Notes: generated by a model not told the origin, from the letters alone. A stretch of 34,790 nucleotides of DNA from Bacteroidota bacterium (GCA_003246455.1 QKAF01000077.1:1-34790), one strand, 5' to 3'. Positions 17,163 to 25,210 are shown, counted from the stretch's first letter. Numbers and translations: made by a program.

Positions 17163-19649
17163 TCAGATGCCGAGAACGATGTCGACGAAATAGTTGCGTT
17201 CCGCGGCCACGAAGAACTGATCGCCTTCTCCGCTCTGCGCGTACAGCTGGTCGAAGACATTGTTCACGCTCAGCCGGAGATCCAGGGAACGCATCCCGAA
17301 TACCGGCGGGAGGCCGTATCGTACCGACGCGTTGAGCACCGTGAACGCGTCGACCTTCAGATCGTCACGCTGCGTGTTGTCGGTGTACTGGTCCCCGACG
17401 TATTTCCACGTGAGGACGGTGGTCAATCCATGATGCTGCCACGTGAGCTTGATATTCGCGAGCTGCTCGGGAAATCCCGCTATGCGGTTTCCCCCGAGGT
17501 CCACCGCGACCGGGTTCCCTTCGCTGTCGCTTTCGTAAACGACGTAAGTCTCGAGCCGGCTGCGGCTGAGCATGCCGTTGACGTCGAGGTGCAGCGTCCG
17601 AAGCGGCGACCAGCGCGCGGAAAGTTCAATGCCCGCGTGCAGCGTCCTGTCCGCGTTCCCGGTGATCGGCTGACCGAATCGGTCGAGCCCTCCGCTCTTG
17701 ATGATCTCATCGCTGAAATCCATCAGGTAGGCGTTGAGCAGCACGCGCGCGTTCTCGGCCGTGAAACCCGTACCGAGTTCGAAATTCAGCAGCCGTTCGG
17801 GCCTGACCAGGGGCGAAGTGAAATCATAGCTGCCATCCGATGCGAGTTCGAACTGCGGTGTTGCGCCGCCGCTCGATTCCGCCGCATCATACAGGTTTTT
17901 CAGCCGTGGTTCCCGTTGCGTCAGCGACAGGTTGCCGTAGATGTTCCATGCATCGCTGACGTTGTAGTTGACCCCGATGCGCGGATTGACGAAATAATAA
18001 TCGGTGCTGAAATCCGTTCCGACATATTTCTCGTCGAAAAGCGAATACCGGTTCATCACGAACTGCACGTTGCCCATGATGTTGAGGCGGGAGGTGAGCT
18101 GATACTGCTCCTGCACGTATGCCGCGGCAATATCCTTCCCTCCGCGGTACTCGTAGTAGTGGCGGCCGGGATCGATGCCGGCCGGGAGCTGCTCCGCCCA
18201 CTCGATGCGGCCCCAGTGCTCGCTGCGATGCCGCCGCAGCTCGAGTCCCGCGGTGAGCGTGCCGTCCGTATGCGCGAGGGTCACGCGGGGCATCCAGCCG
18301 ACCTGGCGGTTGTCCACCCACGCGCGGATAATCGGATTGACGGGATCTTCGGCATTGTCGAAGCCGAATTCGGGCGTCAGACGATAGTAGGCAGCATCGG
18401 TCCATCCCGTCCCGTCATAATCGAAGTAGCCCTGCCCCAGCACGTAAAAGAGCGCGCTGTTGAATGTCAGGCGGTCGCTGGCCTTCCATTCGTTGAGCAT
18501 TTCGAAATGCGGCTGACTGAATCGTTCGTGCTCCTGCTTCCGTCGCGGGGACGTCCAGGTATAGGCGCCGTTTTCCGCTTCCCAGTAATTGTAGTTCTTC
18601 CGGCGCTCGTCACGATCCTTCACCGCGAACTTCGGCAGGCCGTAATACACCAGACCGTCTTCGAGCGGACCGCCGTACACGTTGACCCGTGTTGTGAACG
18701 AAGGATCATATCGCGTAGCGGCAAAATAGAACGAGCTTGCGTTCGTGTACGAATGGTCCCGATATCCGTCGGTGCTCATCTGGGAGAGACGGCCGTAGAT
18801 CGTGTAGGTGTTGTCGATCAGCCCCGAACCGGCAGCAAACGCGTAGCGCTGCGTATTGTAGCTTCCGCCGCCGGCGCTGATCGTGACTCCGCGGCGGTTG
18901 GCAAAATCCCCGGTAATGATATTGATCGAGCCGCCGATGGCAGGCGGACCGTAAAACGCGCTGCCCGCGCCGCGCTGAAGCTGAATTTCCTCGGTGTTGC
19001 CGAGGAGGTCCGCCATGTCGATCCAGTACACGTTATGGTCCTCGGGATCGTTCTGCGGCACACCGTTGACCATGACCGCCAGGCGGCGCTGATCGAAACC
19101 GCGGATGCGCAGGTAGTTGTAGCCGATGCCGTTCCCGCTTTCCGAGTAGAACGTCACCGACGGGAGATCGGAAAGCATGACCGGGACGTCCTGGACGAAG
19201 TATTCATTGGAGATGTCGTCGCTCGTCAGATTCGAAAATGTGACCGGAGAAAATCGATCGCGCGCCTTCATGGCCGAGATCTCGATTTCGGGACCGGGCA
19301 TGGCCGCAGGCTGCAGGAGCACGCGCAGGCGGGTGGCGCCGGAGCCTACGACGACGCGCTGTTCATCGGTCGTGTACCCGATGAAACTCGTCTGAAGCAG
19401 ATAGGTCCCTGCTGCGACATGTTCGAAGGTGAAATGGCCGGAGCGGTCCGCCGCCATTCCGTATTTATGCGCGCCTGCGGCGTCGGTGCGCTGGTCCGTC
19501 TCCGCGTCGGACGCGGGGATGAGCAGAACGTTGGCGGATGCGAGCGGCAGATCCGTTTTTGCGTCACGGACGCTGCCGCTGACGCTTTGTGCGTGGAGGC
19601 CCTGGAGGAGTGAAATCGCTGCCAGGGCGAGTAACCAGAAAATCCTCAT
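17163..19649 (-). CDS. TonB-dependent outer-membrane receptor, probable thiamine transporter
   Basis: Outer-membrane beta-barrel of 828 residues. It has a signal peptide (1-21), a carboxypeptidase-regulatory-like domain (about 22-115: VSGSVRDAKTDLPLASANVLL), a plug domain (about 130-245, with YNYLRIRGFDQRRLAVMVNGVPQND and GAGSAFYGPPAIGGSINI), and a long barrel. The C-terminus is NYFVDIVLGI, with no terminal Phe. I chose ATG at 19649, preceded by AGGAG at correct spacing; an open frame runs further upstream, but it passes through the riboswitch and terminator and is not coding. Thiamine, TPP or a thiamine precursor as substrate is inferred from the TPP aptamer and terminator in the leader and from the thiamine pyrophosphokinase gene behind it. 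TPP-controlled receptors of this kind are known in Bacteroidota. TonB-ExbBD must be encoded elsewhere. Confidence 0.92.
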   Translation of the reverse strand: MRIFWLLALAAISLLQGLHAQSVSGSVRDAKTDLPLASANVLLIPASDAETDQRTDAAGAHKYGMAADRSGHFTFEHVAAGTYLLQTSFIGYTTDEQRVVVGSGATRLRVLLQPAAMPGPEIEISAMKARDRFSPVTFSNLTSDDISNEYFVQDVPVMLSDLPSVTFYSESGNGIGYNYLRIRGFDQRRLAVMVNGVPQNDPEDHNVYWIDMADLLGNTEEIQLQRGAGSAFYGPPAIGGSINIITGDFANRRGVTISAGGGSYNTQRYAFAAGSGLIDNTYTIYGRLSQMSTDGYRDHSYTNASSFYFAATRYDPSFTTRVNVYGGPLEDGLVYYGLPKFAVKDRDERRKNYNYWEAENGAYTWTSPRRKQEHERFSQPHFEMLNEWKASDRLTFNSALFYVLGQGYFDYDGTGWTDAAYYRLTPEFGFDNAEDPVNPIIRAWVDNRQVGWMPRVTLAHTDGTLTAGLELRRHRSEHWGRIEWAEQLPAGIDPGRHYYEYRGGKDIAAAYVQEQYQLTSRLNIMGNVQFVMNRYSLFDEKYVGTDFSTDYYFVNPRIGVNYNVSDAWNIYGNLSLTQREPRLKNLYDAAESSGGATPQFELASDGSYDFTSPLVRPERLLNFELGTGFTAENARVLLNAYLMDFSDEIIKSGGLDRFGQPITGNADRTLHAGIELSARWSPLRTLHLDVNGMLSRSRLETYVVYESDSEGNPVAVDLGGNRIAGFPEQLANIKLTWQHHGLTTVLTWKYVGDQYTDNTQRDDLKVDAFTVLNASVRYGLPPVFGMRSLDLRLSVNNVFDQLYAQSGEGDQFFVAAERNYFVDIVLGI

Positions 19650-19712
19650 GATACAACTCCTGGAGATGAGTGATTCTGGAACTCGACCCTTGCGCGGCTC
19701 GAAGAGGAGGAA

Positions 19713-19748
19713 AGAAAAACCGTTGACCCTGCGAGTGCAGAACAACGG
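19713..19748 (-). terminator. Riboswitch-linked intrinsic terminator
   Basis: On the minus strand CCGTTG pairs with CAACGG around an inner CTGC-ACTC-GCAG hairpin, followed by TTTTTCTTT. It starts four bases after the 3' end of the TPP aptamer and lies 63 bases before the receptor gene. This is the expected place for the expression platform of an OFF switch that ends transcription when TPP is bound. Confidence 0.88.
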
Positions 19749-19751
19749 TGT

Positions 19752-19846
19752 AGGAACTTCCTTCCCTACGCCGGCATTATCCGGGTCAGGTTCGACGGGT
19801 ATGTTCTCAGCTATCGGCGTTTCCGACAGCACCCCGAGATTTCTGC
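19752..19846 (-). ncRNA. TPP riboswitch (THI element)
   Basis: The minus strand contains the conserved THI-box blocks in order: CTCGGGGTGCTG, a P3 hairpin (TGTCGG/CCGATA), CTGAGA, ACCCGT, GAACCTGA, CCGGATAATGCCGGCG and TAGGGA. These form the pyrimidine- and pyrophosphate-sensing arms of the TPP aptamer. An intrinsic terminator follows directly, so regulation is probably by premature transcription termination of the receptor and thiamine pyrophosphokinase genes. Confidence 0.97.
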
Positions 19847-19875
19847 AAGGTAATGCGGCGGCCGGGTGAAAACAA
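19845..19875 (-). promoter_or_regulatory. Promoter candidate for the thiamine operon (TTG-N20-TACCTTGC)
   Basis: On the minus strand TTG is followed after 20 bases by TACCTTGC, a partial match to TAnnTTTG. Transcription would start right at the beginning of the aptamer. Confidence 0.4.
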
Positions 19876-19904
19876 GTGCGGGACGATGTCCCTCCACGCG
19901 TCCA

Positions 19905-19936
19905 TTGCGCGGAATAGCGCTCACAGGGTATTTTGA
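19905..19936 (+). promoter_or_regulatory. Promoter candidate for the M16 gene (TTG-N21-TATTTTGA)
   Basis: TTG is followed after 21 bases by TATTTTGA. The element ends four bases before the ATG at 19941, so the transcript would have almost no leader. This agrees with the lack of a ribosome-binding site. Confidence 0.4.
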
Positions 19937-19940
19937 CAGA

Positions 19941-21302
19941 ATGAAAAATCGCACGCTTCTCCTCCTCGCGCTGGTACTCCTGTCGGCCGGCAATTCCGCC
20001 GCACAGGATTACACCCCGCAATTCGAACAGTTCACGCTCCCCAACGGCCTCTCGGTGATTCTGCATCGGGATACGACGCTTCCGCTCATCTCGACCAACA
20101 TGGCATATCATGCCGGATCTGCCATCGATCCGAGAGGGCACACCGGCCTCGCCAGCATCGCCGGAGAGATGCTCCTCCTCGGGACGAAAAATGTTCCGCG
20201 GGAAGAACTGCTTCGCCTGCGAAACGACGAACAGGTATCGATCTCCGCGCTCACGACCGTCGACTGGGTCGGCATCGCCTCGGTGTTTCCGATGAACCGC
20301 CTCGAGTCCGCGCTGATGATCGAAGCCGACCGCATGGAACATTCGGCCGAAGCGTTCACCGCGGAGCAGTTCGAAAACATCGTCACAGGACTGAAAAAGG
20401 AGCATGCACGCAGGAAGAAGCAGGCTCTCGGCACGCTGACGCAGCAGATCTTCCACGAGCTCTACGCGGACGGACACCCGTACCGTCATAACTCGATTGG
20501 CGAAGCCGGCGACGTTGACAGCATCAGCTTCGCGGATGTGAAGAGTTTCAGCCGGCGCTACCATGTGCCCGCGAATGCGTATCTGACGGTCGGCGGGAAT
20601 TTCGATCCCGCAACCGCACGGTCGCTCGTCGAGAAATACTTCTCACGCATCCCGGCGGGACAGCCGGCAGGATGGACCGACATTCCTGACACCTTTACCC
20701 CGATCGGCCAGGGGGGGCTCGTGATCGAGGATCGCATCGGATTCAATCAGCTTCACCTGGTGTTTCCCACGGTACGCGCCGGCCACCCCGACGAGCCGGT
20801 CCTCGAACTCATCGCGAAGCTGCTGACAGGATCGCAGAGCGCTCTTCTGTATTCGAATCTCGTCAACGTGAACCCGCTCGTCCATTCCGTGGAGGTATCG
20901 CAGAGTTCCAGCGAGCTGACCGGGACATTCTGGATTACGATCAACTGCAAGCTCGAGACGCATCTGACGACGGTGTACGACCAGGTCATGCGCGTGCTCG
21001 ATGCGATCGCCAAGGAAGGAGTGCAGGACGAAGAACTTACGGCCGCCCGCAACCAGTCCGCGATGGAGTTCTACTCCCCGCTCGAATCGTTTTACGGATT
21101 CGGCGGACGCTGCGACGTACTGAATCTCGGCAACATGATCGGGGACTCCCCCCTGTTCAGCTTCACCCTTCAGCAGAACCAGCAGAAAGCCACATCCGCC
21201 TCGGTGCGTCGCGCGGCGAGCACCTACCTCACCGCCGGCAATCAGCTGGTCGTCAGCGTGATCCCCATCGGAAAAACAAGTTTTGCGGTCACAATGAAAT
21301 AA
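19941..21302 (+). CDS. M16 (insulinase/pitrilysin) family protein without the HxxEH zinc motif
   Basis: Exported 453-residue protein with a signal peptide (1-21). The M16 fold is clear from LPNGLSVILHRDTTLPL (33-49), HAGSAIDPRGHTGLA, LLGTKNVPREELLRL, the LMIEADRM stretch, HPYRHNSIGEAGDVDSISFADVKSFSRRYHVPANA and GGNFDPATARSLV. At the place of the zinc-binding HxxEH (normally AHFLEHM) it reads ASIAGEM, residues 71-77, so both His and the catalytic Glu are gone. It is therefore probably a non-catalytic subunit or scaffold. Such proteins usually sit beside a catalytic M16 gene, but none is adjacent here. ATG at 19941 was chosen for the signal peptide. A strong terminator follows the gene. Confidence 0.9.
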   Translation: MKNRTLLLLALVLLSAGNSAAQDYTPQFEQFTLPNGLSVILHRDTTLPLISTNMAYHAGSAIDPRGHTGLASIAGEMLLLGTKNVPREELLRLRNDEQVSISALTTVDWVGIASVFPMNRLESALMIEADRMEHSAEAFTAEQFENIVTGLKKEHARRKKQALGTLTQQIFHELYADGHPYRHNSIGEAGDVDSISFADVKSFSRRYHVPANAYLTVGGNFDPATARSLVEKYFSRIPAGQPAGWTDIPDTFTPIGQGGLVIEDRIGFNQLHLVFPTVRAGHPDEPVLELIAKLLTGSQSALLYSNLVNVNPLVHSVEVSQSSSELTGTFWITINCKLETHLTTVYDQVMRVLDAIAKEGVQDEELTAARNQSAMEFYSPLESFYGFGGRCDVLNLGNMIGDSPLFSFTLQQNQQKATSASVRRAASTYLTAGNQLVVSVIPIGKTSFAVTMK

Positions 21303-21332
21303 CCCCCGCGCGGTACTTTCCTCGCAATTCTT

Positions 21333-21364
21333 CGCCTGCGCAGTTCTGCGCGGGCGTTTTTTTT
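21333..21364 (+). terminator. Rho-independent terminator of the M16 gene
   Basis: CGCCTGCGCAG and CTGCGCGGGCG pair over 10-11 bp with one G-U pair and a tight loop, followed by eight T residues. Confidence 0.95.
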
Positions 21365-21477
21365 GTGGCCTCGATCCGCCGGATTTCCATGTGAACCCGA
21401 TTCACGAAACGTTCGCGATTTTCACAGGGACGGAAACATCCCCACGCAAAACGCCCGATAGAGCTCGATTCTGAACT

Positions 21478-21493
21478 TGGCATGGTTTTTACA
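21478..21493 (+). promoter_or_regulatory. Sigma-54-like (-24/-12) promoter candidate
   Basis: TGGCATGGTTTTTACA resembles the RpoN consensus TGGCACG-N4-TTGCA with two differences; one of them is the important -12 GC, read here as AC. It lies about 85 bases before the small secreted-protein gene. That gene lacks the TTG-N20-TAnnTTTG layout seen before other genes in the window. Confidence 0.3.
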
Positions 21494-21577
21494 TATACAT
21501 GGTACGAAGTTCAAATCGCCCGGCGAAGGCAGCAAATCGCTTCAGAACCGGGACTATCATTGAGAAGGAGCCATACC

Positions 21578-21985
21578 ATGTTGAAGAAAGCCGTCGTATC
21601 ACTCATGATTCTCCCGTTCGTTGCGGGGATGGCATTCGCACAGGGCCCGAATACAGCTACGACGATGATCTGCAGCACCAGTGACGGAACCGTCCGCATC
21701 AGCGACCGCAAAGTCAACGTCGCCGACTACGACCTGCAATTCGATTCAGTGCTGCAGGACGGCGTTCTGAAATTCGTCGATACCCGCACCAATGCCGTCG
21801 CCGTGCTCGACGCGCGTGATGAAGATGGGCTCTACCTCGTCGTTACCGAAGGCGGACAGACCATGCAGGTCGTCGCATCCCGTACGGACATCCGTTATGA
21901 GGATGCCGAACACGGAAGCGAGCCCACCGCACCGACGCTTTCGTCCGTGCTCAACCTCGTCCGCGGATCGTCCCGCACGAAATGA
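21578..21985 (+). CDS. Small secreted protein, function unknown
   Basis: A 135-residue protein I do not recognise. It begins with a clear signal peptide (MLKKAVVSLMILPFVAGMAFA, cleavage before Gln22). The mature part looks mainly beta (TVRISDRKVNVADYDLQFDSVLQDGVLKFVDTR and similar strands), contains one Cys near the new N-terminus (MICST) and no lipobox. GAAGGAG stands seven bases before the ATG at 21578; the frame is open further upstream, but that start has no signal peptide. It stands alone between two terminators, so it is a single-gene transcript. The leader carries a possible sigma-54 promoter. Confidence 0.75.
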   Translation: MLKKAVVSLMILPFVAGMAFAQGPNTATTMICSTSDGTVRISDRKVNVADYDLQFDSVLQDGVLKFVDTRTNAVAVLDARDEDGLYLVVTEGGQTMQVVASRTDIRYEDAEHGSEPTAPTLSSVLNLVRGSSRTK

Positions 21986-22109
21986 CAACCTTTCCCAGGC
22001 ACGAAAATCAAAGACACCCTGATACAATGACCATACAAGCGTAGCACCTTTTTTTGAACGTGGCATACACCGCTTAACAACGTTCTCAAGCATAATACCT
22101 CCGTGCAAC

Positions 22110-22152
22110 AATCCGCCCCCAAGCGTGCCAATTCTAGGGGGCGGATTTTTTT
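22110..22152. terminator. Strong terminator after the small secreted-protein gene
   Basis: ATCCGCCCCC and GGGGGCGGAT form a perfect 10-bp stem with a 16-base loop, followed by seven T residues on the plus strand. The stop codon of the small gene is about 125 bases upstream. Confidence 0.93.
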
Positions 22153-22177
22153 ATGACAGCGCTTCGATCTCCTTCCC

Positions 22178-22285
22178 CTTCCCCTTCCCCGCTGGCTTCC
22201 CCTTCCCCGCTGGCTTCCCCTTCCCGGCTGGCTTCCCCTTCCCCGCTGGCTTCCCCTTCCCCGCTGGCTTCCCCTTCTCCGCTGG
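22178..22285. repeat. 18-bp tandem repeat, six units
   Basis: Six consecutive copies of CTTCCCCTTCCCCGCTGG; unit 3 has one C-to-G change, unit 6 one C-to-T change, and partial units lie on both sides. Because 18 is a multiple of three, frames stay open across the array (Phe-Pro-Phe-Pro-Ala-Gly on plus, Gly/Glu/Ala/Ser on minus), but no credible gene contains it. It is a minisatellite-like array directly behind a terminator. Confidence 0.95.
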
Positions 22286-22464
22286 CTTCACGTCCCGTGT
22301 GCAGCGCATCTGACTGACCGCATCCGCCAGCGGTTCCGGACTGCCTGTTGCAGGAGTTCCGGTCGGGAACCGGAGTACTCCGCACCATCGCCACGCAAGC
22401 GGGGAGGAGACGCCGAAGAATCCCGACCCGGCTGCGGTGCAGTACGCGTCGGTTCGGAGCGCAT
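22286..22464. other. Intergenic stretch without recognisable feature
   Basis: Between the 18-bp array and the next terminator I see no gene, no promoter of the local type and no RNA motif. GTTCCGG occurs twice and GGAACCGG once, which allows weak hairpins only. Confidence 0.6.
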
Positions 22465-22498
22465 AAAAAAAGAACGGCCCCGGAATCCGGGGCCGTTC
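22465..22498 (-). terminator. Rho-independent terminator of the P-domain T9SS gene
   Basis: On the minus strand GAACGGCCCCGG and CCGGGGCCGTTC form a 12-bp stem with a three-base loop, followed by seven T residues, 25 bases after the stop codon. Confidence 0.96.
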
Positions 22499-22522
22499 GA
22501 GGATTGATTGTCTCGTACGCGA

Positions 22523-25210
22523 TTAGCGCGCGAGCACCATCTTCTTCACACCGACGAAGGCGGCCGAGCCGTCAACCGGCTGAGCTTCCATGCGGTAGAT
22601 ATACATGCCGCTGGCAACAGTCTGACCAAGGCTGGTGTTCGCATTCCAGGTCGTGATGTACTTGCCTGCGCTGTAGAAACCGTTCGCCAGGGTCGCGATT
22701 TCGCGGCCGAGCATGTCATACACGCGGACACTGACGTTGGCGTCGGTGGTCACGTTGAATGCAATGTTCGTGGTCGGGTTGAACGGGTTCGGGTAATTCT
22801 GCGTGATCTCGAAGCTGTTGAGATCGGCGACGTCGTTGAAGCGGCGCTCTGCAGGAGTTGCATCCTTGACGAGCAGCTTGACGACGGTGATGTCACCGAT
22901 ACGCTCGGCAGCGGTGCGCACATCTTCGTTGCCGCTGACGACGACCGAGGCGCGTGCGTCGCGCATCATGGCCGGTGCCGGGCTGGCGTTCTTGACCCAG
23001 TTGTAGAAGTTGGCAACTGCGTCGCGATCAACGTTCTCGCCCTTGCCGAAGACACTGGCGGGCATGGTCGCGTCGGCCAGGTTCTTCACGATCTGGCTGT
23101 TGGCGGCGTTCGGGAGCTCGACGTTGGCCGGCGTGGCGTACACGCGGTTCATCGCATCGATTTCCTTCACGTTGGCAACCTGTGCGAACAGATCGCTCAT
23201 CGGGTTGGTGTTGCTGGTGCCGGTCGGCAGCACTGCGAAGTCTCCGCCTGCGAGGGCGAATTCACGTGCCATCTGTGCCTGGACCTTGCTGATTTCACCG
23301 ATCCAGAGAACTTTTTCGCCTTCGAAGGTCACGTCGTTGACCGAACGGTCGACGAAGTTGACGGCGATGCCCTGCTGCGCGTAGGTCGAGCTGACCTGGT
23401 CGCGGAGCGATGCGGCGATGGTACCGTTGTAATAAACGGTCATCGGAGCAAACGGAATGACAACAGTGCGGCTGTACGCGTTGTTGATCAGGTTCTCATC
23501 ATCCGGGCGGACGATTTCGGCCATGATCGTGTAGTTACCGCTGCTGAGCTGCGGGAAGCTGAAGACCTGCGTATCGACGTACGGCGAGGAGGTCAGATAG
23601 ACGCGTTTTTCCTGGTAACCGATGGTCGCATTGTTGGCGTTGTTGATGACGGTCACCTTGCCGAAGGTGATCTGGTTCGGCAGGTAGCTGTAGTGTGCAT
23701 AGGCGCCGAAGGTCACGGAAACCTGCAGACCGCCGAAGCCGTTGGTCTGGTTGATGGCGATGACGCCAACATCCGACTGCTGCACGAAGTTCGGGCGAAT
23801 CATCTTGGTGTTGAAGACGCGGAATGCATCCTCGAACCAGCTGCTGCCGCCGTCGAGGGAGAACTGGGCCAGGTTGAAACCGGCATACTTGCCGAGGAAG
23901 CCCGTCGGCTCGAAGGGGCTGCCAGCCTCATCCATACCGATGCCGGGGCCGAAGGAGGCGCCGTCAAGGGCATCGAGGCAGTAACCGACGCGGTAGGTAC
24001 CGGCGGGGAGGGTCACAGGCGGCGAGAACGGATAGGAAACCCACTTGTCGCCCTGCGGCGGGAACATGCTGGCACCGGTGGTTGCCATGAGGGCGCCGGT
24101 GTTGGCATCCCACACATTGATCGTCATGCGCGATGCGGATGCGGGCGGCTCGAATTCAACGACGCTGCTCTGCCAGATATCGACACTGGTGATCGTCTGC
24201 GGCGACTGAATCTGGTAGACGTTGGCGTCGCACTCGTTGACGAACGGGAACAGGGTGTTCATGACCTGGCCGTTGTCATATGCGAGCGAACCGGGGGTCA
24301 CGTCGATCATGACCTGCTTGTTGTTGTCGGGGCGGCTCATCCAGAGATCTCCGCGCATCATGACATCAAGTCCGGTCTGATGCATGCCCTTCTGATTGCC
24401 GAGGTTCGTACCGATGAGGAACGAATAGACGTTTTCTGCCGGGATGCTGAAGTCGCCATCGAAGAACGGCGTTGCGCTTCCGCCCGGGAGCTTCTGGTCG
24501 AGGGTCACGTTCATCACACCCGGGGTCTGGCTGAGCTGAAGCAGCGCGATCATCTGGGTGGTGTTGTTCATCGGACGATAACCGGTGACGGTGTACGGCG
24601 GCACCAGCGTGACGTCGTCGATAAGGCCGAGGTCGTTGAGCGTGGTGAGACCGAAGTAGTTCAGATCGCCACCCCAGCGGATGTCGCGATAGTTGTCGTA
24701 CCGATTGAAAATGAGGCCCCAGCGAACGAGGGTACCATTGTCAGCGAGAAGGTTGTCCGTAACGTTGATCGTCCACAGACCCTTTCCGGTGCCGGAGGTC
24801 GGCAGAGCGGATTCCGGCATGTACACACCGCGGAAGAATGCGGTGACGTTGGTCGGCGAGTTGATTGCGACGCCGGGAATTGCCAGACCGGGGTTGCTGT
24901 CGAAAATCGTGTTCTCGTAATTCGCTCCTGCGAGACCGTTCTGGGTCGAGAGCGTGTAGTTACCGGTCGGACCGGAAAGCGTGATCGTGAGATCCGCTGC
25001 GGCCGGATGGTCGATGTCCACGAGAACGGACAACGTGCTGATCGTGAAATCGTAGGGGACGTCGATTGAACTCGAGGTAGTGCTGAAATCGACGATCGGA
25101 GCGTTCGGAGACTCGAAGAACTCGAATTCCCGGTTCAACTGCGCATTCGCAGTCAGAGAACACAGGAAAGCGAGTGCCACCAACGCTGCGGATAGCCTAA
25201 CAACTTTCAT
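22523..25210 (-). CDS. T9SS-exported protein with N-terminal P-domain
   Basis: Secreted protein of 895 residues, specific function unknown. A signal peptide (1-23, cleavage TANA/Q) precedes a proprotein convertase P-domain-like region at about 40-160 (VDIDHPAAADLTITLSGPTG, GKGLWTINVTDNLLADNGTLVRWGL). Such domains usually follow a subtilisin-type protease; here no protease domain is present. The middle (about 200-790) is long, beta-rich and without motifs I recognise. The end is a T9SS sorting domain: NYPNPFNPTTNIAF, VRVYDMLGREIATL, GMYIYRMEA. ATG at 25210 is preceded by GGAGG. It is a single-gene unit with a promoter about 80 bases upstream and a strong terminator. A role as a surface or secreted glycoprotein or adhesin is inference only. 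Confidence 0.88.
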   Translation of the reverse strand: MKVVRLSAALVALAFLCSLTANAQLNREFEFFESPNAPIVDFSTTSSSIDVPYDFTISTLSVLVDIDHPAAADLTITLSGPTGNYTLSTQNGLAGANYENTIFDSNPGLAIPGVAINSPTNVTAFFRGVYMPESALPTSGTGKGLWTINVTDNLLADNGTLVRWGLIFNRYDNYRDIRWGGDLNYFGLTTLNDLGLIDDVTLVPPYTVTGYRPMNNTTQMIALLQLSQTPGVMNVTLDQKLPGGSATPFFDGDFSIPAENVYSFLIGTNLGNQKGMHQTGLDVMMRGDLWMSRPDNNKQVMIDVTPGSLAYDNGQVMNTLFPFVNECDANVYQIQSPQTITSVDIWQSSVVEFEPPASASRMTINVWDANTGALMATTGASMFPPQGDKWVSYPFSPPVTLPAGTYRVGYCLDALDGASFGPGIGMDEAGSPFEPTGFLGKYAGFNLAQFSLDGGSSWFEDAFRVFNTKMIRPNFVQQSDVGVIAINQTNGFGGLQVSVTFGAYAHYSYLPNQITFGKVTVINNANNATIGYQEKRVYLTSSPYVDTQVFSFPQLSSGNYTIMAEIVRPDDENLINNAYSRTVVIPFAPMTVYYNGTIAASLRDQVSSTYAQQGIAVNFVDRSVNDVTFEGEKVLWIGEISKVQAQMAREFALAGGDFAVLPTGTSNTNPMSDLFAQVANVKEIDAMNRVYATPANVELPNAANSQIVKNLADATMPASVFGKGENVDRDAVANFYNWVKNASPAPAMMRDARASVVVSGNEDVRTAAERIGDITVVKLLVKDATPAERRFNDVADLNSFEITQNYPNPFNPTTNIAFNVTTDANVSVRVYDMLGREIATLANGFYSAGKYITTWNANTSLGQTVASGMYIYRMEAQPVDGSAAFVGVKKMVLAR

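Noticed and set aside
17157-19613. Plus-strand open frame of 818 codons antisense to the TonB-dependent receptor
   Set aside because: Shadow of a clear receptor gene with riboswitch, ribosome-binding site and signal peptide on the minus strand.
19650-20564. Upstream extension of the receptor frame to 1133 codons
   Set aside because: The extension runs through the terminator, the TPP aptamer and the divergent M16 gene. ATG at 19649 has a ribosome-binding site and signal peptide.
22178-22285. CRISPR array
   Set aside because: The units are contiguous with no spacers, and no cas gene is present.
22125-22394. Small frames encoding FPFPAG or ASGEGE repeats
   Set aside because: They arise from the 18-bp tandem array, start inside a terminator or run into it, and lack ribosome-binding sites.
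22508-25069. Plus-strand open frame of 853 codons antisense to the P-domain T9SS gene
   Set aside because: The minus strand carries signal peptide, P-domain and sorting domain; the plus frame has none of these and has the composition of a shadow.
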